Assembly (NCBI RefSeq): GCF_004341885.1
Contig: NZ_SLVX01000003.1
Coordinates: 186,001-250,000 of the forward strand
DNA from: Shinella granuli
Lineage (GTDB): Bacteria; Pseudomonadota; Alphaproteobacteria; Rhizobiales; Rhizobiaceae
Length of the DNA: 64,000 nt
Reading direction: 5' to 3'
How positions within the stretch are numbered: the stretch's first letter is position 1; the number at the start of each line of letters is the position of its first letter. Positions 20,621 through 29,243 of this stretch are shown here, one piece after another. The notes beneath the pieces are model-generated. The model had not been told where the DNA came from. It saw only the letters and a list, made by a program, of their open reading frames with translations, and did not search any database. A program made the translations under genes and the position numbers.

Positions 20621-21394
20621 CTACCCGGCATAGGCGTTGCCGGAAAGCTGGATCCGCTCGCCGCCGAAATGGGCTCTCCGCGCGGTCGGGCGCACCGTCA
20701 GCGGGCTGAACGGCAGGTCGTCGCCGCGGGCGAACATCATGCGGCGCTCATAGGGCTCCGACTTGAAGAACGGGAAGCGCTGGTAGAGCGAGGGCAGCGT
20801 CTCCTTGACATTGGTCGCCAGCAGCATCAGGTCGATGATGAACTTGCCCTGGTTGCTCTTCGGCGAAGCGACGAAATCGGCATCGAAGACGCGCTTGTAG
20901 AAGGCCGAATGCGCGGGCTTGACCATCTGCACGCAGCGATCCGTCTGGAAATAGTCCGTCGCCATCGTGGCGATGCGCAGCGTCAGATACGGAATGGCCG
21001 GCATCTCGCTCCAGATCTCCGGGTCGGCCGCAAGGCGAACCGGGTCGATCAGCGACATGCCCGCGTCGAGGAAGGCATTGATCTCATCCGGGAAGACCTT
21101 TCCCGACGAGGTGACGCGGTGCTCGGGCGTCACATGGTGCAGGCGCACCGTCGAGATCAGCCGCTCCTCGTAATAGATGCCGAAGACATAGGCATGGCTG
21201 TCGAAATCGACCTCGTCGATGAGGACCGCCTGATCATCGAGATGCATGACGGCACCGGCCTTGTAGGCCTTGTAGCGGATGCGGGCGACATCCTCCATGT
21301 CCTCGCCCGTCTCGACCCGGCGGTACTCGATCCTGTCGAGCAGTCCCAGAAGCTTGTCCGAAAAGCGGTTGGTCGCCGTCTCCACGCTGGCCAT
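20621..21394 (-). CDS. FeeM/LuxI-like N-acyl amino acid synthase (GNAT fold)
   Basis: This 257-residue protein resembles the N-acyl amino acid synthase FeeM and autoinducer synthases, which share a GNAT-like fold and join an acyl chain from acyl-ACP to an amine. Supporting segments are the ARIRYKAYKAG helix near residue 40, the LISTVRLHHVTPEH strand pair, and IPYLTLRIATMATDYFQTDR followed by VKPAHSAFYKRVFDADFV. An HTH or membrane segment is absent. The ATG at 21394 gives MASVETATNRF. It has no LuxR-type gene next to it; a GGDEF-EAL gene lies 176 bases upstream on the same strand. The product, whether a signal, a lipid precursor or something else, cannot be read from the sequence. Confidence 0.68.
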   Translation of the reverse strand: MASVETATNRFSDKLLGLLDRIEYRRVETGEDMEDVARIRYKAYKAGAVMHLDDQAVLIDEVDFDSHAYVFGIYYEERLISTVRLHHVTPEHRVTSSGKVFPDEINAFLDAGMSLIDPVRLAADPEIWSEMPAIPYLTLRIATMATDYFQTDRCVQMVKPAHSAFYKRVFDADFVASPKSNQGKFIIDLMLLATNVKETLPSLYQRFPFFKSEPYERRMMFARGDDLPFSPLTVRPTARRAHFGGERIQLSGNAYAG

Positions 21395-21570
21395 TGTCCC
21401 CGTATCCTCGATTGAAAAACACCGGCAGCCACCGCGCTGCCGTCCTTACAATCGTCGATATAAGACAATTTGTGTAAAATACCATTCATTAACCTTAATA
21501 GATGGTTAACGCTAATTTTGAATAAGCTGATATATCGTATCGACTTCACACATTGCGGGAAAAGGAAGGA

Positions 21571-23886
21571 TCAGGCGACGCGGCGGCCGCGGCGACCGGA
21601 GGAGGAACCGCCGGATTTGCGGGCGAGCGTGTCGTAGAGATCGCGCAGCGCATCGGGCGACATGGGCGCCGCGAAGACATAGCCCTGCACGAGATCGGCA
21701 CACTGGTACTTGTTGATGAGCGCGAGCTGCTCGCGCGTCTCCACGCCCTCGATGACGATGCGCAGGCCGAGCTCGCGGGAGAGGTTGACCGTGCCGCGCA
21801 GGAGCTTGAAGCGGCGCGGGTCCTCACCGATGTTGCGCACGAAGGAGCGGTCGATCTTGATGACGTCGAGCGGCAGCTGGTCGAGATAGCTGAGGCTGGA
21901 ATAGCCGGTGCCGAAATCGTCGATGGCAATGGTGATGCCGCGGGCGCGCAGCTCCTGCAGGATCGCCTGCACCTTGACCGGCTCCTCCATGAGGCAGCTT
22001 TCGGTGACTTCCAGATGCAGCCGGTGCGGCGCGAGCCCCGCCGCCTCCAGCGCCTCGGCGACGAGGTCGATGATGCCGGTGCCGCGCAGGTCCTGCACGG
22101 AAAGGTTCACCGAAACGCCCATATGCGCCGGCCAGCCCGCGCAGTCGGCGCAGGCGCGCATGATCATGAAGCGCGTGATCTCGGAGACGATGCCCATCTC
22201 CTCGGCGAGCTGGATGAAGACATTCGGCGGCACCGGGCCGCGCTCGGCATGCGTCCAGCGCGACAGCGCCTCGCAGCATTCGATGCGCGACCCGTCCGGC
22301 ACGAACATCGGCTGGTAGGCGACGGACAGCGTGTTGCTGGCGAGCGCCTCGCGCAGGTCGTCCTTGAGCTTCTGGCGGTCCATGTAGCGCGCGTCCATCT
22401 CCTGTTCGAAGACGGTGACGCTGCCCTTGGCGCGCGATTTCGTCTCGAAGAGCGCGAGATCGGCGCGAATCTGCATTTCCTCCAGCCGGAAATCATCGCT
22501 CGACACCATCACGGCGCCGGCGCTGAAGGAGACGAGGAAGGTCATGCCATCGAAATCGTAATTGCCGCGAAGCTGCTCGTGGAAGCGGCGCATGCGCGTT
22601 TCGAGGTCGCGGCGGTTCGTCTCGTTGGGGAAGAAGAGAATGAATTCGTCGCCCATCAGATGGCCGGCGAGCACCTTGTCGCCGGCAAGCCGGCGCAGGC
22701 GCTCGGCAATGGCGCAGAGCAGCCGGTCGCCGGTGACGTGCCCCTTCATGTCGTTGACATGCTTGAAGTCGTCGACATCGAGCACCATGAAGCCGACCGT
22801 ACCGGGCTTCTTGCGCTCGCCCAGCGCCTCCTGCACGAGATCGGCGAAATAGGTACGGTTCGGCAGGCCGGTGAGGCTGTCGTAGCGCACCATGTGCAGG
22901 ATCTTCTTTTCTGCCCGAACGCGCCCCGTCACATCCTCGAAAATCAGCACGGCGCCGCCGTTTTCACGCGGCGAGGCGGTGAATTCGAGATAGAGCCCGT
23001 CCGTGACCTGGACCAGCGCACGGGAGCGCTCGCCCTTCAGGAGTTCGTCGAGCTGGCGCAGGATCACCCTGCTCTGCTCGGCATTGAGGAAGGTGTTGCG
23101 CACGCCGAACCTGAGGACGACATCGAGATGGCAATCCTTCAGCCGCTCCTGGTTGCCGAGATGCAGCAGCTCGCAGGCCCGGCGGTTGGCGACGAGGATG
23201 CGATGATCGGCATCCAGCATGAACAGGCCGTGCGGCATGTTGTTGAGCGCCGTGTCGAAACGGTCGGCGATGATGGAGACCTCACGCGTCGCCAGCACGT
23301 TCTTGTAGAGGAATTCGCGCACGCCGTTCGCCATCATGCGCGTCGTCATCACGAAGGGCAGGATGAGCACCGCCAGCACCGCGTGGTAGAAATCCTGCAG
23401 GCCCAGGAAGCCGACGACCATGGGGAAGCAGGCGGAGAAGGTCATGTAGTCGACGGCCCGCTTCGAGCCGCAATTGCGCCCGACGACGGAGACCATGGTG
23501 GCGAGCGTCACCGCGATCGTGGCAAGCTCGGCAAAGCTGTCGCGGCTGAAGAGCAGGCTGTAGCCGCAGGAGGTGCCGAGCGCCAGCGTCGTGCCGACGG
23601 CACCGAGATTGTACCAGTTCTCCCAGTAGCGGATGCCGTCCATGTCGAGCGCCGCATGGTCCACCCGGTCGAAATGGCGCATGCCGACGGCGCGCAGCGA
23701 CCAGATGGCGACGACAAGGCCGCTCCAGATCAGGAAAAAGGGGTCGGATGTCTTGGCGTAGACGAAGGAGAACGTGATGACATGCGAAATCATGCCCACG
23801 AAAAGGGTCTGGCGGTTCCCGTACAGCGAGCTGACAAACGACAGATACACATCAGCCGGCAGTGTGTTTTGACCCTTATCCTTCAT
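21571..23886 (-). CDS. Membrane GGDEF-EAL protein with PAS domain and altered GGDEF motif
   Basis: A 771-residue cyclic-di-GMP protein. Residues 25-185 hold about five to six hydrophobic segments (MASE-like sensor), 205-320 a PAS domain, 335-495 a GGDEF domain and 510-750 an EAL domain. The signature loop reads MGDEF (411-415), so the first glycine is replaced by methionine, while the EAL side is intact (EAL 539-541, EVTES, DDFGTGYSSLSYL, EGVE). Phosphodiesterase activity is therefore likelier than cyclase activity, though a changed first position does not always abolish synthesis. It is transcribed alone or with the FeeM-like gene downstream. Confidence 0.93.
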   Translation of the reverse strand: MKDKGQNTLPADVYLSFVSSLYGNRQTLFVGMISHVITFSFVYAKTSDPFFLIWSGLVVAIWSLRAVGMRHFDRVDHAALDMDGIRYWENWYNLGAVGTTLALGTSCGYSLLFSRDSFAELATIAVTLATMVSVVGRNCGSKRAVDYMTFSACFPMVVGFLGLQDFYHAVLAVLILPFVMTTRMMANGVREFLYKNVLATREVSIIADRFDTALNNMPHGLFMLDADHRILVANRRACELLHLGNQERLKDCHLDVVLRFGVRNTFLNAEQSRVILRQLDELLKGERSRALVQVTDGLYLEFTASPRENGGAVLIFEDVTGRVRAEKKILHMVRYDSLTGLPNRTYFADLVQEALGERKKPGTVGFMVLDVDDFKHVNDMKGHVTGDRLLCAIAERLRRLAGDKVLAGHLMGDEFILFFPNETNRRDLETRMRRFHEQLRGNYDFDGMTFLVSFSAGAVMVSSDDFRLEEMQIRADLALFETKSRAKGSVTVFEQEMDARYMDRQKLKDDLREALASNTLSVAYQPMFVPDGSRIECCEALSRWTHAERGPVPPNVFIQLAEEMGIVSEITRFMIMRACADCAGWPAHMGVSVNLSVQDLRGTGIIDLVAEALEAAGLAPHRLHLEVTESCLMEEPVKVQAILQELRARGITIAIDDFGTGYSSLSYLDQLPLDVIKIDRSFVRNIGEDPRRFKLLRGTVNLSRELGLRIVIEGVETREQLALINKYQCADLVQGYVFAAPMSPDALRDLYDTLARKSGGSSSGRRGRRVA

Positions 23887-24341
23887 GGACTCGGCACTCC
23901 CTATGACACGAGAGGGTTACCGACCAAAATTTAATGAATGATTTCGGGAAATTACCCAATAACAAGGGTATTGCCCGGCATTATTGCACGCGCATTCAAC
24001 CCACGGAAGATGCCCTCAACCCCATATTGCAGAATTAGGGTCTTTCACGCGATGAATTCAACCTCGCATGAGTCATCCGCGCAATATCCTGTCTCCAAGG
24101 CGACACAGTATTACACGCAAGCAAAGCGAAAAAAGTCGTGCGTGCAATCGTTGTTTGCAAGCGTGTGGTTAATGAGGCGTCGCTGGACAGGGCTGAGATC
24201 CGTCAATCCGATACCACTATATCCTGCCGCCTACCGCCTGGAAACCGGGCTTCGGCCGTCATTTCGCCCGAATGGGGGAATTGACTGATGGAAGATTTGA
24301 TAGCAAATCGTCGATTGGTATTTCTTTTTCCGGAGCCCCTC
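23887..24341. other. Intergenic region without recognised gene
   Basis: About 455 bases of lower GC than the surroundings separate the divergent GGDEF-EAL and amidotransferase genes. A short open frame on the plus strand (23938-24288) has no family features and a biased, uncoded-looking composition. The TTAATGAATG/TTACCC-rich stretch near 23925-23960 probably holds the promoter of the minus-strand gene. I see no strong palindrome or RNA motif. Confidence 0.5.
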
Positions 24342-25121
24342 ATGTCGAAACCCGTCGTCGCCATTCCCGCCGATATCAGGGAAATCGAAGGCAACGTCTG
24401 GCAGGCCACCCCGAACCAGTATGTGCGCGCCGCCGTCAAGGGCGCGGACGTCACGGTGTTCCTCGTTCCGGCGCTCGAAGCGGGCAACGATTTCGACGGC
24501 ATTCTCGACCGGGTGGACGGGCTCCTCGTCAGCGGCTCGCGCACCAATGTGCATCCCTCGCTCTACGGCAAGGAAGCGACCGAGGCGGAAGGCCCCTATG
24601 ACACGGCGCGCGACGCCACCAGCCTGCCGCTGATCAGCCGTGCGCTGGAACGCGGCATTCCGCTGCTGGCCATCTGCCGCGGCATCCAGGAGCTGAACGT
24701 CGTGCTCGGCGGCACGCTCGCCAACGAGATCCAGGAACAGCCCGGCATGTGGGATCACCGCAAGCCGGACACGCCCGTCCTCGACGTCGCCTACGGCATC
24801 CGTCAGACGGTCCATGTCAAGGAGGGTAGCTGCCTTGCCGCCGTCGTCGGCGCCGGCGAGGTGCAGGTCAATTCGCTGCACCGGCAGGCGATTTCCGACA
24901 TCGCGCCGCGCCTTGCCGTCGAGGCCGTCGCCGAGGACGGCACGATCGAGGCCGTCTCCGTCATCGGCGCCAAGGCCTTCGCGGTCGGCGTGCAGTGGCA
25001 TCCGGAATATTGGGTCGGCTCCGACCAGCCGTCGGACAGGCTTTTCGCCGCCTTCGGCCAGGCCGTGCGCGACTATGCCGCCTCCAAGCAGGCGACCGCG
25101 CACCGGACCGCTGCCGAATGA
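24342..25121 (+). CDS. Class-I glutamine amidotransferase-like gamma-glutamyl hydrolase (PuuD type)
   Basis: This peptidase C26 protein resembles PuuD, which cleaves gamma-glutamyl-gamma-aminobutyrate to glutamate and GABA in putrescine use. The 259-residue protein has the nucleophile elbow AICRGIQE with C112 and the partner residues H220 and E222 in VQWHPEYW. The start at 24342 (MSKPVVAIPADIRE) fits the family; an upstream ATG at 24288 would add 18 atypical residues. No other puu genes are adjacent, so the exact substrate is uncertain. Confidence 0.88.
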   Translation: MSKPVVAIPADIREIEGNVWQATPNQYVRAAVKGADVTVFLVPALEAGNDFDGILDRVDGLLVSGSRTNVHPSLYGKEATEAEGPYDTARDATSLPLISRALERGIPLLAICRGIQELNVVLGGTLANEIQEQPGMWDHRKPDTPVLDVAYGIRQTVHVKEGSCLAAVVGAGEVQVNSLHRQAISDIAPRLAVEAVAEDGTIEAVSVIGAKAFAVGVQWHPEYWVGSDQPSDRLFAAFGQAVRDYAASKQATAHRTAAE

Positions 25122-25125
25122 TCGC

Positions 25126-25533
25126 TCAGTCGGCAGAAATCATCGTGATCATGGCGTCGGCAGGCTCGACGGCCTCGTAGGCAGGGCCGTCGCCGTCGAC
25201 GACGGTCAGGATGGCCTCGCCCTGCGCATCGGCGACGACCACCGTGCCGTCACCATTCTTGACCCAGGTCCGCGCGGCGGAAAGGCCCGGCCACACGGCA
25301 TCGCAATCGGCGCCGGCGGAGAAGCGCTCGCTGCGGCTCGAAATGCGGTCGCCCCGCTCGGCAAGGCAGGCGGTGTTCGCCACCACGTTGGAAATGGTAT
25401 AGCTGTGCGCTCCCGCCGCGGCGGGAACGGAACTCGTCGTCACCGGGTCCACGGCCGGTGCCCGGTCCGCGGCAACGCTCCAGAGCCCCAGCGCCAAGGC
25501 GCCGGCCGCGGCGGCAATCATCGGCGTCTTCAT
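25126..25533 (-). CDS. Small secreted protein, AprI/Inh-type inhibitor-like
   Basis: A 135-residue protein with a signal peptide (MKTPMIAAAAGALALGLWSV) and no lipobox. The mature part resembles the protease-inhibitor Inh/Omp19 lipocalin-like fold: paired cysteines (NTACLAERG and GADCDAVWP), then ARTWVKNGDGTVVVADAQG and the AILTVVDGDGPAYEA stretch. The family binds metalloproteases or acts as an outer-membrane component in Brucella and relatives. The assignment is from pattern memory and moderate. It is convergent with the amidotransferase, four bases apart. Confidence 0.62.
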   Translation of the reverse strand: MKTPMIAAAAGALALGLWSVAADRAPAVDPVTTSSVPAAAGAHSYTISNVVANTACLAERGDRISSRSERFSAGADCDAVWPGLSAARTWVKNGDGTVVVADAQGEAILTVVDGDGPAYEAVEPADAMITMISAD

Positions 25534-25594
25534 GGGGCTCTCCTTCGCTCTCGACTCGATGGCAAAAGCATGCGCCCGCAAAATTGCCGAAAGG

Positions 25595-26584
25595 TTAACG
25601 AAGGCTTTCCAGACCGTTCCCTGCTTTTCGCGTAAAGGGTGTTTCGGGCACCGGCGTCAGGGCCGCGCCGCGCGCGAACCAGGCGAAGAGATTGTCCGCC
25701 ACGAGATCGGCCATGGCATCGCGTGTCGCCACCGAGGCGGAGGCGACATGCGGCAGCAGCGAGACGTTCGGCAGGTCGAGCAGCGCCTGCGGCACGTTCG
25801 GCTCGTCATAGAACACGTCAAGCCCCGCCGCCGCGATCACGCCGTCCTTGAGCGCCGTGGCAAGCGCATCCTCGTCCACCGTCCAGCCGCGCCCGACATT
25901 GATCAGCACGCCGTCCGGCCCCAGCGCGCGAAGGATATGCGCATCGATCGTCCGGTGCGTCTCGGCCGTCTTGGGCACGATGGCGATCAGGATGTCCACC
26001 GCCTCCGCCAGCTCCGCCAGCGAGGGGTAATAGGCAAAGGGCACGCCCTCGCGCGGGCGCCGCGTGTGATAGGCGATTTCGATGCCGAAACCCTTGAGCC
26101 GCTCGGCGATCGCCATGCCGATGCGCCCGAGCCCATAGATGCCGGCCTTGCGGCCGCGCAGGCTGAGGGGCGTCAGCGGGAAGGCGCCCTCGCGCACCCA
26201 GCGCCCCTCGCGCAGCCAGGCCTCGGCCTGCGGAAAGCGGCGCACCGTGTTGAGCAGCAGGCCGATCGTCGTATCGGCCACCTCGTCGTTCAGCACGTCA
26301 GGCGTGTTTGTGACGGTTATGCCGCGCGCGGCGGCGGCCGCCACATCCACGCCGTCGTAGCCGACGCCGAAGCTCGCGATGATTTCCAGCGCCGGCAGAT
26401 GCTCGATCATCGCCGCACCGAAGCCGCCGGAGATCGCGACGCCGGAAATGGTCGCCGCCTCGGAGCGGGCGAGCAGCGCCGGGTCCGCCCGCTCGATGCG
26501 CACCACGTCGAAGGTATCCTTCAGCCGGTCGAGCACCCGTTCGCGGATCGTGCCGGGCACGAGAAGACGCGTCTTGGCCACCAT
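25595..26584 (-). CDS. D-isomer-specific 2-hydroxyacid dehydrogenase
   Basis: An NAD(P)-dependent dehydrogenase of the glyoxylate/hydroxypyruvate reductase group with about 329 residues. The nucleotide loop is YGLGRIGMAIAERLKGFG, the substrate arginine is in INVGRGWTVDE, the glutamate in GLDVFYDEPNV and the catalytic histidine in LLPHVASAS. An upstream ATG (26599) is possible, but MVAKTRLLVPG at 26584 fits better. It follows a LacI gene by 26 bases, so the two are probably an operon in which the regulator senses a hydroxyacid or sugar metabolite. Confidence 0.9.
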   Translation of the reverse strand: MVAKTRLLVPGTIRERVLDRLKDTFDVVRIERADPALLARSEAATISGVAISGGFGAAMIEHLPALEIIASFGVGYDGVDVAAAAARGITVTNTPDVLNDEVADTTIGLLLNTVRRFPQAEAWLREGRWVREGAFPLTPLSLRGRKAGIYGLGRIGMAIAERLKGFGIEIAYHTRRPREGVPFAYYPSLAELAEAVDILIAIVPKTAETHRTIDAHILRALGPDGVLINVGRGWTVDEDALATALKDGVIAAAGLDVFYDEPNVPQALLDLPNVSLLPHVASASVATRDAMADLVADNLFAWFARGAALTPVPETPFTRKAGNGLESLR

Positions 26585-26610
26585 GGCGAGATCTCCCATT
26601 GCCCGATGCC

Positions 26611-27639
26611 TCAGCCTTCCGAATGGACCTTGAGCGGTCCGGTGGACTGCCGGATGCGCATTTCCGGCTTGATGAGGTGGATGCCGTCGGGCTCATGGCT
26701 GCCCGAGAGCTTGTCGAGCAGCGCACGGGCGGCATTGCGCCCGACCTCGGACTGGCCGTTCCAGACGGTGGTGAGCGCGGGCGTGGCGATCGCCGCCTCC
26801 TCCAGGTCGTCATAGCCGGTGACGGAAACGTCGCGGCCGGGCACGAGGCCGGCGCGGGCGATGCCGTTCATCAGGCCGATCGCCACGAGGTCGTTCCAGC
26901 AGACGGCCGCGGTCGGCTTCTGCGGCAGGGAGAGGAAATGCACCGCCGCCTCGAAACCGCCCTGCTTGGTGCGCGGACCGGGAATGCGCAGGCCCGGATC
27001 GACCTCGATATTGGCCTTGCGCAAGGCATTCACATAACCCTGGTAGCGGTCGCGGCCGGTCGACGTCTGGTCCGTCCCGCCCACCATGGCGATGGTCCGG
27101 TGGCCGAGGCCGATCAGATGGTTGGTGGCGAGCGAGATGCCGTAACTGTCGTCGCCGCGGAAGATCGGCACATCCAGCCCCTCGATCGAGCGGGCGATGA
27201 GGATCGCCGGCATGCCATTGTCCTCGGCAAGCTGGATATCCTCCGGCGGCGTGCCGATGGCCGGCGACATGATGACCCCGTCGCCGCCGAGTTGCAGCAG
27301 CGTCTCGACGAAATTGCGCTGCTTTTCGACCGAATCGTAATGGTTGGAGAGAATGAAGGTCTGCCGGTCGCGGTCGAGCTCGCTCTCGATGGCCTTCAGG
27401 ATTTCCGCATAGAACGGGTTCATGATGTCGTGCACGACGACGCCGATGATGCCGGAGCGGGAGGTGCGCAGGCTGGCGGCACGACGGTTGTAGATGTAGC
27501 CGAGCGCGCGGGCCTGCTCCTTGATCTTGTCGCGGGTGGACGCCGCGACGAGCGGGCTGTCCCTGAGCGCAAGCGATACCGTCGCCGTGGAAACGCCGAG
27601 CGTTTCCGCGATGGTGGAAAGCTTGATTTTCTGTGCCAC
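26611..27639 (-). CDS. LacI-family transcriptional regulator
   Basis: A 342-residue repressor with an N-terminal HTH (KLSTIAETLGVSTATVSLAL), a hinge (YIYNRRAASLRTSRSG) and a periplasmic-binding-protein-like effector domain. The GTG start at 27639 is supported by GGGGAGGGGTC directly upstream; a longer frame is open but lacks support. It is transcribed with the downstream 2-hydroxyacid dehydrogenase. TTTAAAC/GTTTAAA half sites directly upstream suggest autoregulation. Confidence 0.92.
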   Translation of the reverse strand: MAQKIKLSTIAETLGVSTATVSLALRDSPLVAASTRDKIKEQARALGYIYNRRAASLRTSRSGIIGVVVHDIMNPFYAEILKAIESELDRDRQTFILSNHYDSVEKQRNFVETLLQLGGDGVIMSPAIGTPPEDIQLAEDNGMPAILIARSIEGLDVPIFRGDDSYGISLATNHLIGLGHRTIAMVGGTDQTSTGRDRYQGYVNALRKANIEVDPGLRIPGPRTKQGGFEAAVHFLSLPQKPTAAVCWNDLVAIGLMNGIARAGLVPGRDVSVTGYDDLEEAAIATPALTTVWNGQSEVGRNAARALLDKLSGSHEPDGIHLIKPEMRIRQSTGPLKVHSEG

Positions 27640-27672
27640 GACCCCTCCCCGACGAACGCCAAGCAACGCGGC

Positions 27673-27702
27673 GTTTAAAACCGTTTATTTAAACAGTTTA
27701 AA
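27673..27702. promoter_or_regulatory. Candidate LacI operator half-site cluster
   Basis: Three related half sites occur: GTTTAAA (27673-27679), TTTAAAC (27688-27694) and GTTTAAA (27696-27702). The last two form the 15-base perfect inverted repeat TTTAAACAGTTTAAA. The site lies 34-63 bases upstream of the LacI GTG and overlaps the end of the marR-type gene. Binding by the adjacent LacI protein is inferred from position. Confidence 0.55.
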
Positions 27703-28225
27703 TCTCGTCGGCAACTGCCTTTTCAACGTCCCGCGGCGCATCCGGCAGGCCGCCATGCAGGTTTTCGTCGACGGCGCGCAGGAGCTTGAGCAACTGGCGC
27801 ACGTCCTTCTCGCTCAGCCCGTCCGCCGCCTGCTGCTCGCTGAGCCGGCCGGCCTCGGTGATGTGCTCGACGGAGGCCTCGCCGGCCGGCGTGAGGTGCA
27901 CGACGGTGAGCCGGCCGTCCGTTTCATCCGGCCGCCGCTCCACGAAACCCTGCGCCTCCAGACGCCCGATCGTGCGCGTCATGGTCGGCGCCTTGACGCC
28001 GAGCCGGGCGGCGAGCGCGCCGGCGGTCAGGCCCCCCTCTTCCGCCAGCGCCAGGATCACACCGTCCTGGCCGGCATAGAGGCCGGTGGCGAGAAGATTG
28101 CGCGACAGCACCGTGCGCATGGAGCGGGCCGCATTGACGACGGCGGCGGCAAGGCCTGCGCCGGAGACATCCTCGTGTCCCTTCTTCTTCTTGCCCTTCT
28201 TGCCGTCCTTATGCTTCTTGCCCAT
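27698..28225 (-). CDS. MarR-family transcriptional regulator with Lys-rich N-terminus
   Basis: A 175-residue winged-helix regulator. The MarR signature is GGLTAGALAARLGVKAPTMT with the wing VERRPDETDGRLTVVHLTPAG. The first 20 residues after MGKKHKDG are almost all Lys, His and Gly, an unusual basic tail that may bind DNA or RNA non-specifically. It is divergent from the creatininase-family gene (104 bases), its most likely target. The ATG at 28225 was chosen over upstream starts. Confidence 0.88.
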   Translation of the reverse strand: MGKKHKDGKKGKKKKGHEDVSGAGLAAAVVNAARSMRTVLSRNLLATGLYAGQDGVILALAEEGGLTAGALAARLGVKAPTMTRTIGRLEAQGFVERRPDETDGRLTVVHLTPAGEASVEHITEAGRLSEQQAADGLSEKDVRQLLKLLRAVDENLHGGLPDAPRDVEKAVADEI

Positions 28226-28329
28226 CGATTGCCTCCGCCTCACCGTTCCCTGCATCACCCTTGCATCGCGGGCATGGCCTTGTATGACTCATGTGACAGT
28301 CGGGCGGCAAGACGGGATAGAGGCAGACG

Positions 28330-29121
28330 ATGACGCATCCGAAGATGCGGTGGAACGACAACGATCCGGCCCTGTCGGTAAAGGACCGCGCGGACTGGAT
28401 CGCCATTCTGCCGCTCGGCGCCCATGAAGGCCACGGCCCGCACCTGCCGCTCGATACGGATACGCTGATCGCCGAGGGCATCGTCAGGCGGTTGATGGCG
28501 GTGCTGCCGGCGCACCTGCCCGTCACCATCCTGCCCACGGAGCCCGTCGGCTATTCGCCGGAGCATCTCGACGTGCCGGGCACGTGCTCGCTGGGTTATG
28601 CGGAGGCGGTGGAGCGATGGCTGGCCATTGCGAAGACCCTGCATGAAAAGGGCGTGCGGAAACTCGTCCTGCTCAACGCCCATGGCGGCAATTCGCCCCT
28701 GATGACCATCGTCGCCACCGAGGCGCGCGTGCGCTGGAACATGCTTGCCGTCGCGACGGCCTGGACCCGTTTCGGCCAGCCGGAAGGCTGGATCGCGCCG
28801 GAGGACAAGGCGATCGACATCCACGGCGGCGATATCGAGACCTCCGTCATGCTCGCCCTGCATCCGGACCGCGTTCGCATGGACAAGGCGGAACATTTCG
28901 GCTCGCGGCAGGCGGAATTTGTCGCGCGCTTTGCCCATCTGCGCGCCTATGGCCCGCATGCCTTCGGCTGGAAGATGTCCGATCTCAACCCAAAGGGCGT
29001 TTCCGGAAATGCCGCGGCGGCAACCGCAGAGAAAGGCGAGGTCCTGATTGCCCATGCCCTCAGCGGCCTCGTCGCGCTTCTCGAGGACATCGCGGCCTTC
29101 GACGTGAAGATGCTGCGCTGA
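28330..29121 (+). CDS. Creatininase-family amidohydrolase
   Basis: A 263-residue metal-dependent hydrolase of the creatininase/MftE family. Metal ligands are visible in [18 protein letters not shown] (E33, H38, D42), LNAHGGN and [11 protein letters not shown]. Members open cyclic amides such as creatinine or act in cofactor maturation; the substrate here is unknown. Because a sarcosine oxidase operon is in the same window, a creatinine-creatine-sarcosine route is tempting, but no creatinase gene is present. It is divergent from the MarR gene. Confidence 0.87.
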   Translation: MTHPKMRWNDNDPALSVKDRADWIAILPLGAHEGHGPHLPLDTDTLIAEGIVRRLMAVLPAHLPVTILPTEPVGYSPEHLDVPGTCSLGYAEAVERWLAIAKTLHEKGVRKLVLLNAHGGNSPLMTIVATEARVRWNMLAVATAWTRFGQPEGWIAPEDKAIDIHGGDIETSVMLALHPDRVRMDKAEHFGSRQAEFVARFAHLRAYGPHAFGWKMSDLNPKGVSGNAAAATAEKGEVLIAHALSGLVALLEDIAAFDVKMLR

Positions 29122-29243
29122 AGAAGCGCCGGGCGGTTTTGCAGGCAACAAAGGCCGGATCGCATTTGCGCTGGCCCGTGCGATCTCCTATATCAGACGC
29201 CAACCGGATGCTGCACGCGTCCCCGCCATCGCTCGAGGTTCCC

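Noticed and set aside
23938-24288. Plus-strand gene in the AT-rich gap
   Set aside because: No ribosome site, no family features and low-complexity sequence typical of non-coding DNA.
28330-29121. Creatinine degradation pathway with the sox operon
   Set aside because: A creatininase-family protein and sarcosine oxidase are both present, but they are 13 kb apart and no creatinase gene is in the window; the link is too weak to claim.
29122-29243. Zur box upstream of the CobW GTPase
   Set aside because: I looked for an AT-rich Zur-type palindrome and saw none that is convincing.
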